In this document: one piece after another, positions 39,051 to 50,042 of the stretch | How the letters are laid out: every line of letters starts with the position of its first letter | Numbering within the stretch: position 1 is the stretch's first letter | Made by a program: the position numbers and the translations under genes | The notes under the pieces: model-generated | What the model was told of the DNA's origin: nothing | The model's input: the letters and a program-made list of their open reading frames with translations, nothing else | Databases searched by the model: none | Source: Vibrio profundi | GTDB taxonomy: Bacteria; Pseudomonadota; Gammaproteobacteria; Enterobacterales; Vibrionaceae | DNA: 64,000 nucleotides | Direction of reading: 5' to 3' | NCBI RefSeq assembly: GCF_005281835.1 | Contig: NZ_RZIS01000006.1 | Span: 186,001-250,000 of the forward strand

Positions 39051-41960
39051 CTAGTTGTGTGAAACCACGATCAAACGCAGCGAGTCTAGTTGAACTTGCG
39101 CTTTGGCAATATAGCCTGTCAGTTGCTCAATTTGAGACTCAATCGCTTCCAACTCTTCATCACGAATGTTCGGGTTGACGGCTTTCAAAGCCTGAAGGCG
39201 CTCTAACTCACCATTTAGATTCGCTTGCATATCTTTTTGAGCTTGCTCACGAACCGCTTCCACTTTCGGTAATACTTGCGCTTCACCGGCTTCAATCAGC
39301 TTGTGAACATCGGCTTGTACCGAATTCACTAGCTTACTCGCTAAGTGACGGTTCACAGGGCTCAACTGACGATTAAAGCTTTCGAACTCCACTTGAGCCG
39401 ATAAATCATTACCGCGAGCATCCATCATCAAACGGATTGGCGTTTGTGGAAGGAATTGGCTAATGCCACTACGTTTAGGTGCTTGCGCATCTACAAGGTA
39501 AACCAACTCAAGCAAAATGGTACCTACTGGCAGCGCTTTGTTTTTCAACAATGATACAGCAGAAGCGCCAACGCCTTCACTCAGTAGTAAATCAATACCG
39601 CCTTGAATCATTGGGTGTTCCCAGCTGATGAAATTCATATCTTCGCGAGACAAAGCTGTTTCACGATCAAACGTGATTGTCGCACCTTCGTATGGCAAAC
39701 CTGGGTAGCTTGGTACCATCATGTGCTCAGATGGCGTCACCACTAATGCGTTTTCACCTTTATCATCTTGGTTTAAGCCAATCGTATCGAACAGGCTTAG
39801 TGCAAATGTGACTAAGTTGGTATCGCCATCGGTTGCCGCAATTTTCTCTGCAATTTCGTGCGCCTTATCGCCGCCATTCGAATGCATTTCCAATAAACGA
39901 TCACGGCCTTTCTCAAGATCCGCTTTCAACGCTTGATTTAATTTCGCAGATTCTTCAATCACTTCGTCTAGCTGTTCGGTGTTACCAGAAGCCAGCATAT
40001 CAATCAGATCAGCCGAGAACTTATCGTAAACCGTGCGTCCCGTCGGGCAAGTTTCAGCAAAGGCATTCAAGCCTTCATCAAACCAACGTGCCAGAATCGC
40101 TTGTGATGTGCCTTTCAAATAAGGAACATGTACATCAATATCACGCTGCTGGCCAATACGGTCCAAACGGCCAATACGTTGCTCTAGCAAGTCTGGGTTA
40201 AATGGTAAATCAAACATCACCAATTGGTTCGCAAACTGGAAATTACGACCTTCAGAGCCGATTTCACTACAGATAAGGACCTGAGCACCGCCCTCTTCTT
40301 GAGCAAAGTAAGCCGCGGCTTTATCACGCTCTAGAATCGACATGCCTTCGTGGAATACCGTTGCACGCACGCCTTCACGCTCACGCAGTGCCTGCTCTAG
40401 TTGTAAAGCAGTGCTCGCACGAGACGCGATCACTAAGATCTTCTCGCTGCGCTTTTCTTGAATCTTATCAAGTAGCCAATTCACACGTGAATCAAACTGC
40501 CACCAGCTAGAATCTTCACCTTCAAACTCTTGGAAGATTTCTTCTGGGTAAAGCATTTTCATCGCACGCGCTTCAGGCGCCATCTTGCCACCAATCATGC
40601 CAGATACACGCATAGAGGTAGTGTACTGGCTCGGGATATCCATTGGCAGAAGGTGTACGTTACGTTTAGGGAACCCTTTGATCGCTGCGCGGGTGTTTCT
40701 AAACAGAACACGCCCGGTCCCATGGCGGTCCATCAGGTTATCAATCAGCTCCTGACGAGCCGCAGCTTTGTCTTCTTCAGAGCTAGCCCCTTCGATAATG
40801 CGGAATAGTGGCTCTACATCTTGCTCAGACAAGAGTTCGGTGATCTGGTTCTTGGCTTCATTTTCTAGCTTGATTCCTGAAAACAGTGCGGTCACCGCAT
40901 CCGCCACTGGTGCGTACTGTTCTTCTTCTGCTACAAAGGCTTCGTAATCGTAGAAACGATCTGGATCAAGGAGACGCAGGCGAGCAAAGTGACTTTCACG
41001 GCCTAGCTGCTCTGGAGTTGCCGTTAGTAGCAGTACGCCAGGTGTATTTTCTGCAAGGCCTTCTACCACTTGGTACTGGCGGCTTGGCTTATCTTGACTC
41101 CACTCAAGGTGGTGCGCTTCATCGACAACCAATAGATCCCACTCGCCTTCCAACGCTTGTTCAAAGCGCTTACGGCTCTTACGTAGGAAATCAAGAGAGC
41201 ATAATACGTATTGCTGAGTATCAAATGGATTGTCCGACTCTGCGAACGCTTCAATACAGCGCTCTTCATCAAAGATAGAAAAGTGCAGGTTAAAACGACG
41301 CATCATTTCCACTAACCATTGGTGCTGCAGTGTTTCAGGTACCACGATAAGAATACGTTCCGCTCGGCCCGCCAACACTTGTTGGTGGATGATCATGCCC
41401 GCTTCAATCGTTTTACCTAAGCCAACTTCATCGGCCAATAAAACACGAGGCGCATGACGACGGCCAACTTCATGGGCGATATAAAGTTGATGGGGAATTA
41501 AACCTGCACGCATGCCGCATAGGCCACGCATCGGGCTCTTATGCTGCTGATATTGATTGCTAAGCGCACGGTAACGCAGGACGAAATTGTCCATGCGATC
41601 AATTTGACCAGCGTACAGTTTGTCTTGAGGCTTGTTGAAACGAATTTGGTTGCTTAAGAAGATCTCACGTAACGCCACTTCAGCTTCTTCGGTATCTTCT
41701 CGCGTACCAAGATAGGTAAATAAACCTTGGTCTTCGATGACTTGCTCAACTTTTAGCGACCAGCCTTCTTGGGCTTCAATGACATCGCCAACGTTGAATG
41801 TTACTCGGGTTACGGGAGCATCGCTTCGTGCATACACACGGTTTTCTTCTGATGCTGCAAACATTAATGTGACGGTTCGAGCATCCATTGCTACAACGGT
41901 ACCTAAACCTAAATCGCTTTCCGTATCGCTTATCCAGCGTTGCCCCAAAGCAAATGTCAT
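39051..41960 (-). CDS. rapA: RNA polymerase-associated ATPase RapA (HepA)
   Basis: A Swi2/Snf2-type ATPase that recycles RNA polymerase stalled after transcription. 969 residues: N-terminal Tudor-like domains ([20 protein letters not shown]), a helicase core with motif [17 protein letters not shown] near 170-185, motif II DEAHH near 280, [22 protein letters not shown] and [20 protein letters not shown], and a long C-terminal region. Full length, no frameshift seen. The 449-base gap upstream is structured and separates it from phoH. Confidence 0.97.
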   Translation of the reverse strand: MTFALGQRWISDTESDLGLGTVVAMDARTVTLMFAASEENRVYARSDAPVTRVTFNVGDVIEAQEGWSLKVEQVIEDQGLFTYLGTREDTEEAEVALREIFLSNQIRFNKPQDKLYAGQIDRMDNFVLRYRALSNQYQQHKSPMRGLCGMRAGLIPHQLYIAHEVGRRHAPRVLLADEVGLGKTIEAGMIIHQQVLAGRAERILIVVPETLQHQWLVEMMRRFNLHFSIFDEERCIEAFAESDNPFDTQQYVLCSLDFLRKSRKRFEQALEGEWDLLVVDEAHHLEWSQDKPSRQYQVVEGLAENTPGVLLLTATPEQLGRESHFARLRLLDPDRFYDYEAFVAEEEQYAPVADAVTALFSGIKLENEAKNQITELLSEQDVEPLFRIIEGASSEEDKAAARQELIDNLMDRHGTGRVLFRNTRAAIKGFPKRNVHLLPMDIPSQYTTSMRVSGMIGGKMAPEARAMKMLYPEEIFQEFEGEDSSWWQFDSRVNWLLDKIQEKRSEKILVIASRASTALQLEQALREREGVRATVFHEGMSILERDKAAAYFAQEEGGAQVLICSEIGSEGRNFQFANQLVMFDLPFNPDLLEQRIGRLDRIGQQRDIDVHVPYLKGTSQAILARWFDEGLNAFAETCPTGRTVYDKFSADLIDMLASGNTEQLDEVIEESAKLNQALKADLEKGRDRLLEMHSNGGDKAHEIAEKIAATDGDTNLVTFALSLFDTIGLNQDDKGENALVVTPSEHMMVPSYPGLPYEGATITFDRETALSREDMNFISWEHPMIQGGIDLLLSEGVGASAVSLLKNKALPVGTILLELVYLVDAQAPKRSGISQFLPQTPIRLMMDARGNDLSAQVEFESFNRQLSPVNRHLASKLVNSVQADVHKLIEAGEAQVLPKVEAVREQAQKDMQANLNGELERLQALKAVNPNIRDEELEAIESQIEQLTGYIAKAQVQLDSLRLIVVSHN

Positions 41961-42043
41961 GAATCGACTACCTCATCTTTTATATTGTTATGTGATCTTT
42001 TCTCAATTGGTCATTTTATCTTAGTCAAAAACGCTCAACTTTC

Positions 42044-42092
42044 CGCCACTAAAAATGCGACTCACGATAATAAAGCTTGTGAGTAAATGGCG
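42044..42092. repeat. Two-tier inverted repeat upstream of rapA
   Basis: CGCCA/TGGCG form the outer arms and ACTCAC/GTGAGT the inner arms, with a 13-base loop. It lies about 85 bases upstream of the rapA start. Confidence 0.45.
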
Positions 42093-42122
42093 CAGAAAAA
42101 GGTCGCTAATCTTACTTGAAGC

Positions 42123-42138
42123 TGTGATTTAGGTCACG
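42123..42138. promoter_or_regulatory. CRP-like binding site
   Basis: TGTGA-TTTAGG-TCACG matches the CRP consensus TGTGA-N6-TCACA at nine of ten key positions. It lies midway between divergent promoters, so which gene it controls is unclear. Confidence 0.5.
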
Positions 42139-42246
42139 CTTAAAGGGGCAGTTTCAACGGTTTTTTTTCCGTTTTCGATATTGAAATCAAACTGTCAAAA
42201 AATCATGACTAATCTATTGAAAACAGATTGCTATACTCATACTAAC

Positions 42247-42280
42247 GATGCGTATTTTGATTCAACTTAAAATACGCATC
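42247..42280. repeat. Perfect 12-bp inverted repeat upstream of the PhoH gene
   Basis: GATGCGTATTTT and AAAATACGCATC enclose the 10-base loop GATTCAACTT. No T run follows on either strand, so it is not an intrinsic terminator. It may be an operator or an RNA stem in the leader. Confidence 0.6.
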
Positions 42281-42409
42281 TGGTATCAATTGGGTTTGCA
42301 AGTATGTAGCTGAGTAACCTACCGAAATACCAACCTAAGTAGAATGCTCCGCTACCTCTGCTGGCAATAAATCAATGCTAGGCAAGCCGCACCGCGGCAA
42401 GGAGATGCT

Positions 42410-43786
42410 ATGGGCGATACCGATCGGAAACTGTTTGTACTGGATACCAATATCCTACTTCATGAACCTTTCGCCATTTACTCATTTCAAGAGCACGACG
42501 TCGTCATTCCCATGACAGTGCTTGAAGAACTAGACCGAATCAAAGACAGCAAGCGTGATGTTGCTCGTGATGCACGTGTCGCGATTCGAGCCTTAGAAGA
42601 CCTTTTCCATGATGCTACCCCTGATAAGATCTCAGAAGGCATCCCATTTTCTAAAGACATTGATGCCTCCGGCACTATTTCCATACTTGCGGATTACGAA
42701 CTGCAAGAAACGGTAAAAGCGTTTGCAGACAAAGCAGGCGACAACCGTATTCTCAACGGTGTACTCCACCTCCAAAATAAACGTGCTCCACGTGAAGTCA
42801 TACTCATTACCAAAGACATCAATATGCGCCTTCGTGCCAAAGGTGCCGGTGTGCGTTTTGTTGAGGATTATCAAACCGATCAACTGATCGATGATGTTCA
42901 ATATCTAACCAAAGGATTTCAGCAACGTGAAGGTGAGTTCTGGCAAGATGTAGAGCAAGTCGAAAGCAAGGTGCTCGGAGGAAAAACATTCCACACAATA
43001 GACCGCGCGCCTTTTGAACCAACTTTCATCAACCAGTACGTGATCGATCAAGACAGTGATTTCGCAGGGCGAGTCGAAGAAATCACGCAAGATACCGTCA
43101 CCCTTCGCGACCTCAGCCGCGAGCGAATGATGCATCGCAGAGCGTGGGATATCACCCCAAAAAACATCTATCAAGGCATGGCAATGGATGCGCTGCTCGA
43201 TCCTGATATCGACTTGGTGATCCTCACTGGTGCAGCGGGTAGTGGTAAAACTCTACTGGCGATGGCTGCGGCTCTTGAGCAAACCATAGAACGTAGCATG
43301 TTCGATAAGATCATTGTGACGCGTAATACGCCAGACATTGGGGAATCTATCGGCTTCTTGCCCGGCACCGAGGAAGAAAAAATGCTGCCGTGGTTAGCGG
43401 CCGTGACCGATACTCTGGAAGCCTTACACAAAAATGATCATTGCACTGAGGGATCCTTAAAATACATTTGTGACAAAGCCAACATTCAATTTAAATCGAT
43501 CAACTTCATGCGTGGACGTTCCATTCAAAACGCCTTTGTGTTGCTCGACGAATGTCAGAACCTGACGGCTTCACAAATAAAAACCATCATCACTCGTTGT
43601 GGCGAAGGCACTAAGATTGTGTGTTCGGGTAACCTGGCGCAAATCGACTCTCCTTACCTCACACCTGTGACATCCGGCCTCACCTATATGGTTGAGCGTT
43701 TCAAAAACTTCGAAGGCAGTGCCAATATTCACCTCAATGGTGTGGTTCGTAGTCGATTGGCCGAATTCGCCGAAGAAAACATGTAA
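42410..43786 (+). CDS. PIN domain and PhoH-family ATPase
   Basis: A 458-residue fusion of an N-terminal PIN nuclease domain (KLFVLDTNILLHEP, with VIPMTVLEELDRIK, about 7-145) and a C-terminal PhoH ATPase with Walker A GAAGSGKT at 274-281 and Walker B VLLDECQN near 381-388. PhoH2-type proteins of this design unwind and cut RNA in mycobacteria. A role in RNA turnover here is by family only. The PIN acidic residues (D12, E44) are present. CAAGGAGATGCT precedes the ATG. Its link to phosphate is historical and not shown. Confidence 0.9.
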   Translation: MGDTDRKLFVLDTNILLHEPFAIYSFQEHDVVIPMTVLEELDRIKDSKRDVARDARVAIRALEDLFHDATPDKISEGIPFSKDIDASGTISILADYELQETVKAFADKAGDNRILNGVLHLQNKRAPREVILITKDINMRLRAKGAGVRFVEDYQTDQLIDDVQYLTKGFQQREGEFWQDVEQVESKVLGGKTFHTIDRAPFEPTFINQYVIDQDSDFAGRVEEITQDTVTLRDLSRERMMHRRAWDITPKNIYQGMAMDALLDPDIDLVILTGAAGSGKTLLAMAAALEQTIERSMFDKIIVTRNTPDIGESIGFLPGTEEEKMLPWLAAVTDTLEALHKNDHCTEGSLKYICDKANIQFKSINFMRGRSIQNAFVLLDECQNLTASQIKTIITRCGEGTKIVCSGNLAQIDSPYLTPVTSGLTYMVERFKNFEGSANIHLNGVVRSRLAEFAEENM

Positions 43787-43806
43787 CCTTTTTAGAAAAC
43801 GCAATA

Positions 43807-43836
43807 AAAAAGCGCCTCCAGTTGGAAGCGCTTTTT
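43807..43836. terminator. Bidirectional terminator between the PhoH gene and tldD
   Basis: AAAAAGCGC, TCCA-GT-TGGA and GCGCTTTTT form a long stem with one mismatch between convergent genes, with A and T tails. Confidence 0.88.
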
Positions 43837-43857
43837 ACTATCAATTTAAAGCCAGAG

Positions 43858-45303
43858 TTACTCTGTGCCACCAACCGTTAGCGAATCCAGTTTAAGCGTT
43901 GGTTGACCAACACCTACAGGAACACTTTGTCCCGCTTTACCACATACGCCTACACCGCGATCAATGCTCAAGTCGTTACCGACCATCGATACTTGCTGCA
44001 TCGCCTCAATACCCGAGCCGATCAGCGTCGCACCTTTAACCGGATGAGTAATCTTACCGTTTTCAATCATGTACGCTTCAGAGGCTGAGAATACAAACTT
44101 ACCCGATGTGATATCTACCTGACCACCACCAAAGTTAGGCGCGTAGATACCCTTTTCAACGGTAGCAATGATCTCTTCAGGTGTGTGCTCGCCTGGAAGC
44201 ATATAAGTATTCGTCATACGTGGCATCGGTAAGTGCGCGTAGGATTCACGACGGCCATTACCCGTTGGTGCAACGCCCATCAAGCGAGCGTTCAGCTTAT
44301 CTTGCATGTAGCCCTTCAGCACACCATTTTCGATAAGTGTGTTGTATTGACCGTTCACACCTTCATCATCCACATTCAAAGAGCCGCGAAGATCTTTCAA
44401 TGTACCGTCATCCACAATCGTACATAGGCTCGACGTCACTTGCTCGCCAACCTTGCCAGAAAATACCGACGACTCTTTACGGTTAAAGTCACCTTCTAGC
44501 CCGTGACCTACTGCTTCGTGCAATAGTACACCCGGCCAGCCAGAACCCAATACCACCGGCATAGCGCCAGCTGGAGCCGCTACCGCTTCTAGATTCACAA
44601 GCGCTTGACGAATCGCTTCATCGGCAAACTGATACGCGATCTGAGTACCGTTATCATCACTCAAAAAGAAGTCGTAGCCAAAACGGCCACCACCACCAGC
44701 GCTGCCGCGCTCACGACGATCACCTTTTTGTGCTAGAACACTGATCGACAAACGAACCAGCGGGCGAATATCGCCAGCATAAGTGCCATCTGTCGCAGCA
44801 ACTAACATCTGTTCATGCACACCGCTGAGGCTAACTGACACTTCCTGAACCATTGGTTCTTTAGTGCGAATATAGGCATCCAACGCTTTAAGCAATTCAG
44901 TTTTCTGCTGTTTTTCCCAACTTGCAAGTGGGTTAACCGCATCATAATAAGCTTGATTTTGATTGCGTTTAAACGCTTGTACTTTACCGTTCTTACCTTG
45001 CTGAGCGATACCACGAGCAGCAATCGCACTTTGCTTCAAACCTTCTAACTGAATTTGGTCTGAGTATGCAAAACCGGTTTTCTCACCCGTTACTGCGCGA
45101 ACGCCCACACCACAATCGATGTTAAATGAACCGTCTTTGATTATGCTGTCTTCTAGCACTAGCGATTCATGCCAACTAGATTGGAAATAGATATCAGCGT
45201 AATCAATTTGACGCGTAGCAATACTCGCTAAAGTATCAGCAATATCTTGCTCAGTTAACCCTGTCGGTTTTAGTAATGCATCTTCAATCTGATTAATGCT
45301 CAT
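43858..45303 (-). CDS. tldD: Metalloprotease TldD
   Basis: Together with TldE (PmbA) it degrades unfolded peptides and matures microcin B17 and CcdA-like substrates. 481 residues with the zinc site HEAVGH at 262-267, the [13 protein letters not shown] segment and the C-terminal [30 protein letters not shown] typical of TldD. tldE is not in the window. It lies two bases from the amidase gene at its 5' side, in a long minus-strand run with yhdP and rng. Confidence 0.96.
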   Translation of the reverse strand: MSINQIEDALLKPTGLTEQDIADTLASIATRQIDYADIYFQSSWHESLVLEDSIIKDGSFNIDCGVGVRAVTGEKTGFAYSDQIQLEGLKQSAIAARGIAQQGKNGKVQAFKRNQNQAYYDAVNPLASWEKQQKTELLKALDAYIRTKEPMVQEVSVSLSGVHEQMLVAATDGTYAGDIRPLVRLSISVLAQKGDRRERGSAGGGGRFGYDFFLSDDNGTQIAYQFADEAIRQALVNLEAVAAPAGAMPVVLGSGWPGVLLHEAVGHGLEGDFNRKESSVFSGKVGEQVTSSLCTIVDDGTLKDLRGSLNVDDEGVNGQYNTLIENGVLKGYMQDKLNARLMGVAPTGNGRRESYAHLPMPRMTNTYMLPGEHTPEEIIATVEKGIYAPNFGGGQVDITSGKFVFSASEAYMIENGKITHPVKGATLIGSGIEAMQQVSMVGNDLSIDRGVGVCGKAGQSVPVGVGQPTLKLDSLTVGGTE

Positions 45304-45305
45304 AT

Positions 45306-46136
45306 CTAGCTCTTATAATTAATTTGAAAGTGATTATCGAAGCGAGTGTGTCGTTCGATTGGCATGTTTTGCCTAACTTGTTCGTTTACAGCCAGATCAA
45401 CATCCGCAACCAAAGTGCCTGCTTGTTGATCTAGCTGAGTAATAATTCTTCCCCATGGATCAACCACCATAGAGTGGCCCCATGTTTCTCGACCACACGG
45501 ATGTACTCCGGCTTGTCCTACGGCCACCACCCAAGATTGAGTTTCAATGGCTCGGCTTCGTAATAAGGTCTCCCAATGTGCTGCACCTGTCACCGCAGTA
45601 AATGCAGCCGGGACGAGCATCACTTGTGCGCCATCTCGCACCAATTGAGAATATAAATGCGGAAAACGCACATCATAACAAATACTCAGTCCAAGATGAG
45701 CAAAAGGCGTTTCAACAGTCACGACTTTATTGCCTGGCGTAAAAGTGTCCGATTCTCGGTAGCGTTTATGACCATCCGCGACGTCGACATCAAACATATG
45801 CAGCTTATCGTAATGCGCCACAAGAGAACCATAATCATCAAACACTAAACTTGTAGTCGTAACTCCCCGTTCCGTTTGAATAGGCATACTACCAATGATG
45901 AGCCATATTCGGTGATTTTTGGCGATAGCTGCCAGCTGTTTCTGGATCTCACCATTACCAAGCGCTTCAGCATATTGATGATAATCAGCTCGGCTACCAA
46001 ACACGAGCGCGTTTTCTGGGGTAACCACCCATTGCACGCCTTGAGTAGCTAGCTCTTCTGCTCTTTGTGCTATCCAGGCCAGATTGATTTTCGGATCAGG
46101 CCCAGATGTCATCTGTATTATGCCAACACGTCCCAT
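45306..46136 (-). CDS. Nitrilase-superfamily amidase (Nit/YbeM-like)
   Basis: A carbon-nitrogen hydrolase of 276 residues. The Glu-Lys-Cys triad is visible as E41 ([11 protein letters not shown]), K111 ([12 protein letters not shown]) and C153 ([16 protein letters not shown]). The sequence resembles Nit1/YbeM enzymes that hydrolyse deaminated glutathione, a metabolite-repair reaction. That substrate is inferred. It sits between yhdP and tldD, with gaps of 23 and 2 bases, so all three are probably cotranscribed. Confidence 0.88.
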   Translation of the reverse strand: MGRVGIIQMTSGPDPKINLAWIAQRAEELATQGVQWVVTPENALVFGSRADYHQYAEALGNGEIQKQLAAIAKNHRIWLIIGSMPIQTERGVTTTSLVFDDYGSLVAHYDKLHMFDVDVADGHKRYRESDTFTPGNKVVTVETPFAHLGLSICYDVRFPHLYSQLVRDGAQVMLVPAAFTAVTGAAHWETLLRSRAIETQSWVVAVGQAGVHPCGRETWGHSMVVDPWGRIITQLDQQAGTLVADVDLAVNEQVRQNMPIERHTRFDNHFQINYKS

Positions 46137-46159
46137 GTGCGTTGCTTCCCTTACGTTGT

Positions 46160-49100
46160 TTACTGAGCTTCTTTCCTTAGCTTCTCAGGTAACTTAAACT
46201 CTCCTCGGCTACGAGAAAGTTCTTTCACCGTCGGCGAATCCAGTGGGCCTTTCACCTCATAATTAACTTGAGTAAAGACTTCAACCACAGGTGAAATCAC
46301 CGTCGTAATGGCCAGAACATACAAAGCAGTTTGAGGGGTAACCGCAAACGCTGTGAGTACCGGAATTCCCGAGGTAATATCTGGAGTAAAGTTAACTTCC
46401 GCATCCACTAATCGCGTATTCAAATCAGCTAAGCCGCTGATTTTCATTTCACCCGCTACGGCGTCCATATAAATATCATTGGTGACAAAGACGCCATCTG
46501 CAATTTCACCGCTGCCCGTTATCGAATTAAAAGCCATACCTTTATCGAAAACATCTGAGAAATCGAGCTGCATCTTACGAATGATGGAATCTAAACTGAA
46601 TAAGCCAAGTAGACGCGCAGCACCGCTTACATCGGAAATGATTCCTTTGCCGAATTTGGTTTTTGCAGAACCATCTAGCGTTGTGGTATCAATTCCCCAA
46701 GGAGAACCATCCCATGTCGCCTGAGCTTGAAGCTCAAACGGCGCTTTTTGAATCCCCGATGTCACCCCAAAGCGCTCCATCAAATCAGTGTTATTGTCGC
46801 CCTTCACATCGATATCGAGTTTGGATTGGCTAACGTCACCATCCAGCTTCCACCAGCCGCTCATATCCAGCTCGGTACTACCACTACGAACTTGAATATT
46901 TTTCCATTCTAAACGATCACCTTGACGCTGAAGGTCAACGTTCACTTTACCCACTTTATAACCTTGTAGCCAAAAGTCATCGATCAACAAAGTAATGTTT
47001 GGTAACCCTTCATGGATAGAACGATCAAAATCCGAAATCAAAGGTGCACTCTGATCTTTAACCTTTAACAGTGGCTCTGGATCTTTCTGTTCACTCCATT
47101 CAGGGACAAAGATGTGCAGCCTTTCTAAAGATACGGTTAAGTCATAAGGGGCAAGATAATTGATGTCCCCTTCCACCTCTTGGCTAGAAACCTCCATTTG
47201 CCACGCAAGGTTCTTTTTACGCGCACTCAGGTCGACATCATTCCATTTGATTCCTGCCAAAGTAACTTCTTTACTTTGCAGCGTCACTCGACTTGGCATT
47301 GGAATTTCAGGCGTATTCATTTGGCTTAACACAGCATCCGACGTGTCTGCTGGCGCCTTAAAAAATTTAGCCCATTCATCCACATTAAAAGTATCGGTTC
47401 TAACTAAAGCATGGTGCCCTGCGACAGGACTGATTTTAAAACCGCCTCTTCCCAGTACTAAGTTAGTTGCCGTTAATACAGGCGTATCACCTGTAATATC
47501 AATTTCGGCTTGGTATTTCGTATTAGGCAGTTGAACTCGTGCGGTAATTGACTCTTGGTTCCCTGACGCTTGTAGCCTAGCGGAACCTTTTTCTTGGCTC
47601 TGCTTCGTTAAAGGGTAAGGATACTCACTCGCGATAAATTTCAGATCCGACTGTAGATCCAGTTGATAGGTAAAGCCTATGTCATTCAACTGTATGTCAA
47701 TGCCAGCTTGCCAAGGTGCATGGCCTGAAACCGGATCGAGCCAGCGTTCACCGATGTACGGAACCAAAGGCTCAACATCCCAATCTCCAAGTACATCGAT
47801 TCCAACAGCATAGCCTAAGCCGTCGTTTTCCCCTTTGAAATCAACGGAAATGGCTTGCTCTAATAACTCTGCGGCTAGACCATTCGCTGTCACTACATCG
47901 TTATCAAATTCAATGCGACCCGTAACGTTCTCCAGCGTCATCGGCGGCGCTTCAATTTCCACATGATTCCCAAGTAAATCAGCATAGCCCCACGCTCTTG
48001 GTTCAATGTCTGGATTAAATGGTATATTCAATTGAAATTGAGAATTCACAGTGCCGCTCACCTGCAGCGCAGTTAGTGCTGCACCGACAGAATCTACCAG
48101 CGGCGTCGAAGTCATGTAATCACGTACTGCATTACCAGAAGCAACCGCAGTCGCTTCAATTTCGATATGACCATCAGACGCAAGATCAGGAATGCGACCA
48201 GTAATACGTTTACCAGTCACATCCATCAACTGTGCCGAGCGAGAGTCGAGATGCATGGCTTCATTTTCAAAGAGTAAATCAAGCTGCAAATCGGTTATTG
48301 GTGGCCAAGCTGTATCAAAACTGAACTTCGCGTCTTCTAAACCAACCCACACTTGGAAAATACCGTCATTATTCTTATATGGGAATTGCGCAAGTTCACC
48401 ATGCCACAGTAATTTTACCGTTTCGGCACGACCTGCTTGAATCGCCGTTGAAAGGTAGTCGGTTAAGTCTTGCCCTAATGCTAATGTGGGTAGGTAGCGC
48501 CATGTTTCACCAGCATTGTAGGCGTCCGCTTCGCCATAGAAAGACAAGAACGCATTTCCCTCTTTAGGAAAATCTAACCTAAAGGCACCTAGCACTTGCA
48601 AATCCGGTGTTGCCGCGGTGACTTTGTCTGACCATAAACGCCAGCCGTTTTCGTCACTTTGCCAAACGATGTCAACTAGACCTTGTTTGATGTTCAGCGG
48701 CGCTTGAAACACTTCACCATAAGGGAAGACATCGTCAATGACAGACACCGTCGCTTTTGCTTCGTTGACGGTGCCAGAAACCGAGCCAGAAACATGATGG
48801 AAACCAGGCAGTAAATCCCATTGCTGCATCGAAGCTTGCGAAATATCTGCGGAATATCTCAGGCTTTCAATCCCTTCCCCCATCGATACTCTAATATCTT
48901 CAATCAAACCGCCAGGATTCAAAGTAGTCAGCATATCGCTTGAACTTGCCGATTCTGGCAGTAACTTCACTAACGGAGTCAGTGCGTTAATATCAAGCTG
49001 AGAGACATTGAGTTGCCAAAAATCAGATTGCCAGTTGAAAGCGATGTCTAGTTCTGGCCATTCAATATCGTCAGTGCGCAAGTTAAGTGAGTGACCATTC

Positions 49101-50032
49101 ACTTGCCATCCATTATCGACAGGAGAAAGCCTAAACACTCCCGACTCAACAATCAGATCGTGCTGCGTACCTTCTATCCAGGATAACTCTGATGGTAATA
49201 GTTCTACATACGCGTCAACCGGCTTACTATTTTGTAACGTAATCCAGCTATTTAAGCTTACATTTCCGGTTTCAATTCCCGACTCTGTTTGTATATAACG
49301 GGTTAACCAAGGCTTGACGGACACTTGTTCGGCGCTGATGTAGAACTCTCCTGTCACATCCGCTAATGAACCATTATCGACAAAGTTAGCACTTACTGAC
49401 AAAGAGTTAAGGTCGGCATCCGCAACGCTCAACACCCCTTCAGCTAAATGATGGCGGCCTGAATTACGCCACTTTAAATGCTCAATATCCAATTCCCGCT
49501 CTTCTCCAGAGATCGCGGTATATATGATCTGCGAGTCTTTAAGAGTGAAATCAATAAGAGTTCTAAGTAGCAAATTGTCGAGCTCAGTGACTATGTTAGA
49601 AGCGGTTTTTTCTTCAGATTCCGAAGCTGGTTTAGGGTTGGCGCCTAAAATATCCACAGAGCGCACATCGAGATGTAACTGATTCATAGTGAGATCAGTG
49701 ACGACAGGGCGCAGCGTGAGTATTGATTGAATCAAATCAAATTCAACCTCTAAGCGCTCGACAGCAAAATGAACATCTTGGTTACGAGGAAAGTTAGCTT
49801 TAACACCTTGAAGTGCTATTGAAGGATGAGTGTTACGCCAGAAGCCACTCACATCATTGATCGTAAACTCGAGACCTGAACGGTCATTAACCCAAGTTTC
49901 AATTTCCGATTGGTATTTATTTAGATTAGGTAAAGCAACGCGTAAGGTTGTTACCGCTACAGCTAAGATCACCAAAGCTGTAACGACTAACCATAAACAC
50001 GCTCGCAGTAAGCGAATAACACTAGGGCTCAC
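46160..50032 (-). CDS. yhdP: AsmA-like envelope protein YhdP
   Basis: A very large (1290 residues) inner-membrane-anchored protein that spans the periplasm. With TamB and YdbH it carries phospholipids to the outer membrane in E. coli. One N-terminal helix (about 9-29, ACLWLVVTALVILAVAVTTL) is followed by a repetitive beta-rich body (RBG/chorein-like) and a C-terminal AsmA-like part near 1110-1270 (FGKGIISDVSGAARLLGLFS, VNFTPDITSGIPVLTAFAV). Length agrees with E. coli YhdP (about 1266). It lies between rng and the amidase gene, as expected. Confidence 0.93.
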   Translation of the reverse strand: MSPSVIRLLRACLWLVVTALVILAVAVTTLRVALPNLNKYQSEIETWVNDRSGLEFTINDVSGFWRNTHPSIALQGVKANFPRNQDVHFAVERLEVEFDLIQSILTLRPVVTDLTMNQLHLDVRSVDILGANPKPASESEEKTASNIVTELDNLLLRTLIDFTLKDSQIIYTAISGEERELDIEHLKWRNSGRHHLAEGVLSVADADLNSLSVSANFVDNGSLADVTGEFYISAEQVSVKPWLTRYIQTESGIETGNVSLNSWITLQNSKPVDAYVELLPSELSWIEGTQHDLIVESGVFRLSPVDNGWQVNGHSLNLRTDDIEWPELDIAFNWQSDFWQLNVSQLDINALTPLVKLLPESASSSDMLTTLNPGGLIEDIRVSMGEGIESLRYSADISQASMQQWDLLPGFHHVSGSVSGTVNEAKATVSVIDDVFPYGEVFQAPLNIKQGLVDIVWQSDENGWRLWSDKVTAATPDLQVLGAFRLDFPKEGNAFLSFYGEADAYNAGETWRYLPTLALGQDLTDYLSTAIQAGRAETVKLLWHGELAQFPYKNNDGIFQVWVGLEDAKFSFDTAWPPITDLQLDLLFENEAMHLDSRSAQLMDVTGKRITGRIPDLASDGHIEIEATAVASGNAVRDYMTSTPLVDSVGAALTALQVSGTVNSQFQLNIPFNPDIEPRAWGYADLLGNHVEIEAPPMTLENVTGRIEFDNDVVTANGLAAELLEQAISVDFKGENDGLGYAVGIDVLGDWDVEPLVPYIGERWLDPVSGHAPWQAGIDIQLNDIGFTYQLDLQSDLKFIASEYPYPLTKQSQEKGSARLQASGNQESITARVQLPNTKYQAEIDITGDTPVLTATNLVLGRGGFKISPVAGHHALVRTDTFNVDEWAKFFKAPADTSDAVLSQMNTPEIPMPSRVTLQSKEVTLAGIKWNDVDLSARKKNLAWQMEVSSQEVEGDINYLAPYDLTVSLERLHIFVPEWSEQKDPEPLLKVKDQSAPLISDFDRSIHEGLPNITLLIDDFWLQGYKVGKVNVDLQRQGDRLEWKNIQVRSGSTELDMSGWWKLDGDVSQSKLDIDVKGDNNTDLMERFGVTSGIQKAPFELQAQATWDGSPWGIDTTTLDGSAKTKFGKGIISDVSGAARLLGLFSLDSIIRKMQLDFSDVFDKGMAFNSITGSGEIADGVFVTNDIYMDAVAGEMKISGLADLNTRLVDAEVNFTPDITSGIPVLTAFAVTPQTALYVLAITTVISPVVEVFTQVNYEVKGPLDSPTVKELSRSRGEFKLPEKLRKEAQ

Positions 50033-50042
50033 AAAACATCCA

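Larger units (their letters stand above)
41961..42409. other. Structured divergent region between rapA and the PhoH-family gene
   Basis: About 449 bases without a gene. It contains a two-tier hairpin (42044-42092), a CRP-like site (42123-42138), a short hairpin around eight T residues (AACGG/CCGTT, 42156-42173) and a perfect 12-bp hairpin (42247-42280). Further right, 42285-42400 is GC-richer than the rest and may be a structured 5' leader. I recognise no known RNA family. Confidence 0.5.

Noticed and set aside
42215..42240. Promoter with TTGAAA and TATACT before the PhoH gene
   Set aside because: The two boxes are only nine bases apart, too close for a sigma-70 promoter.
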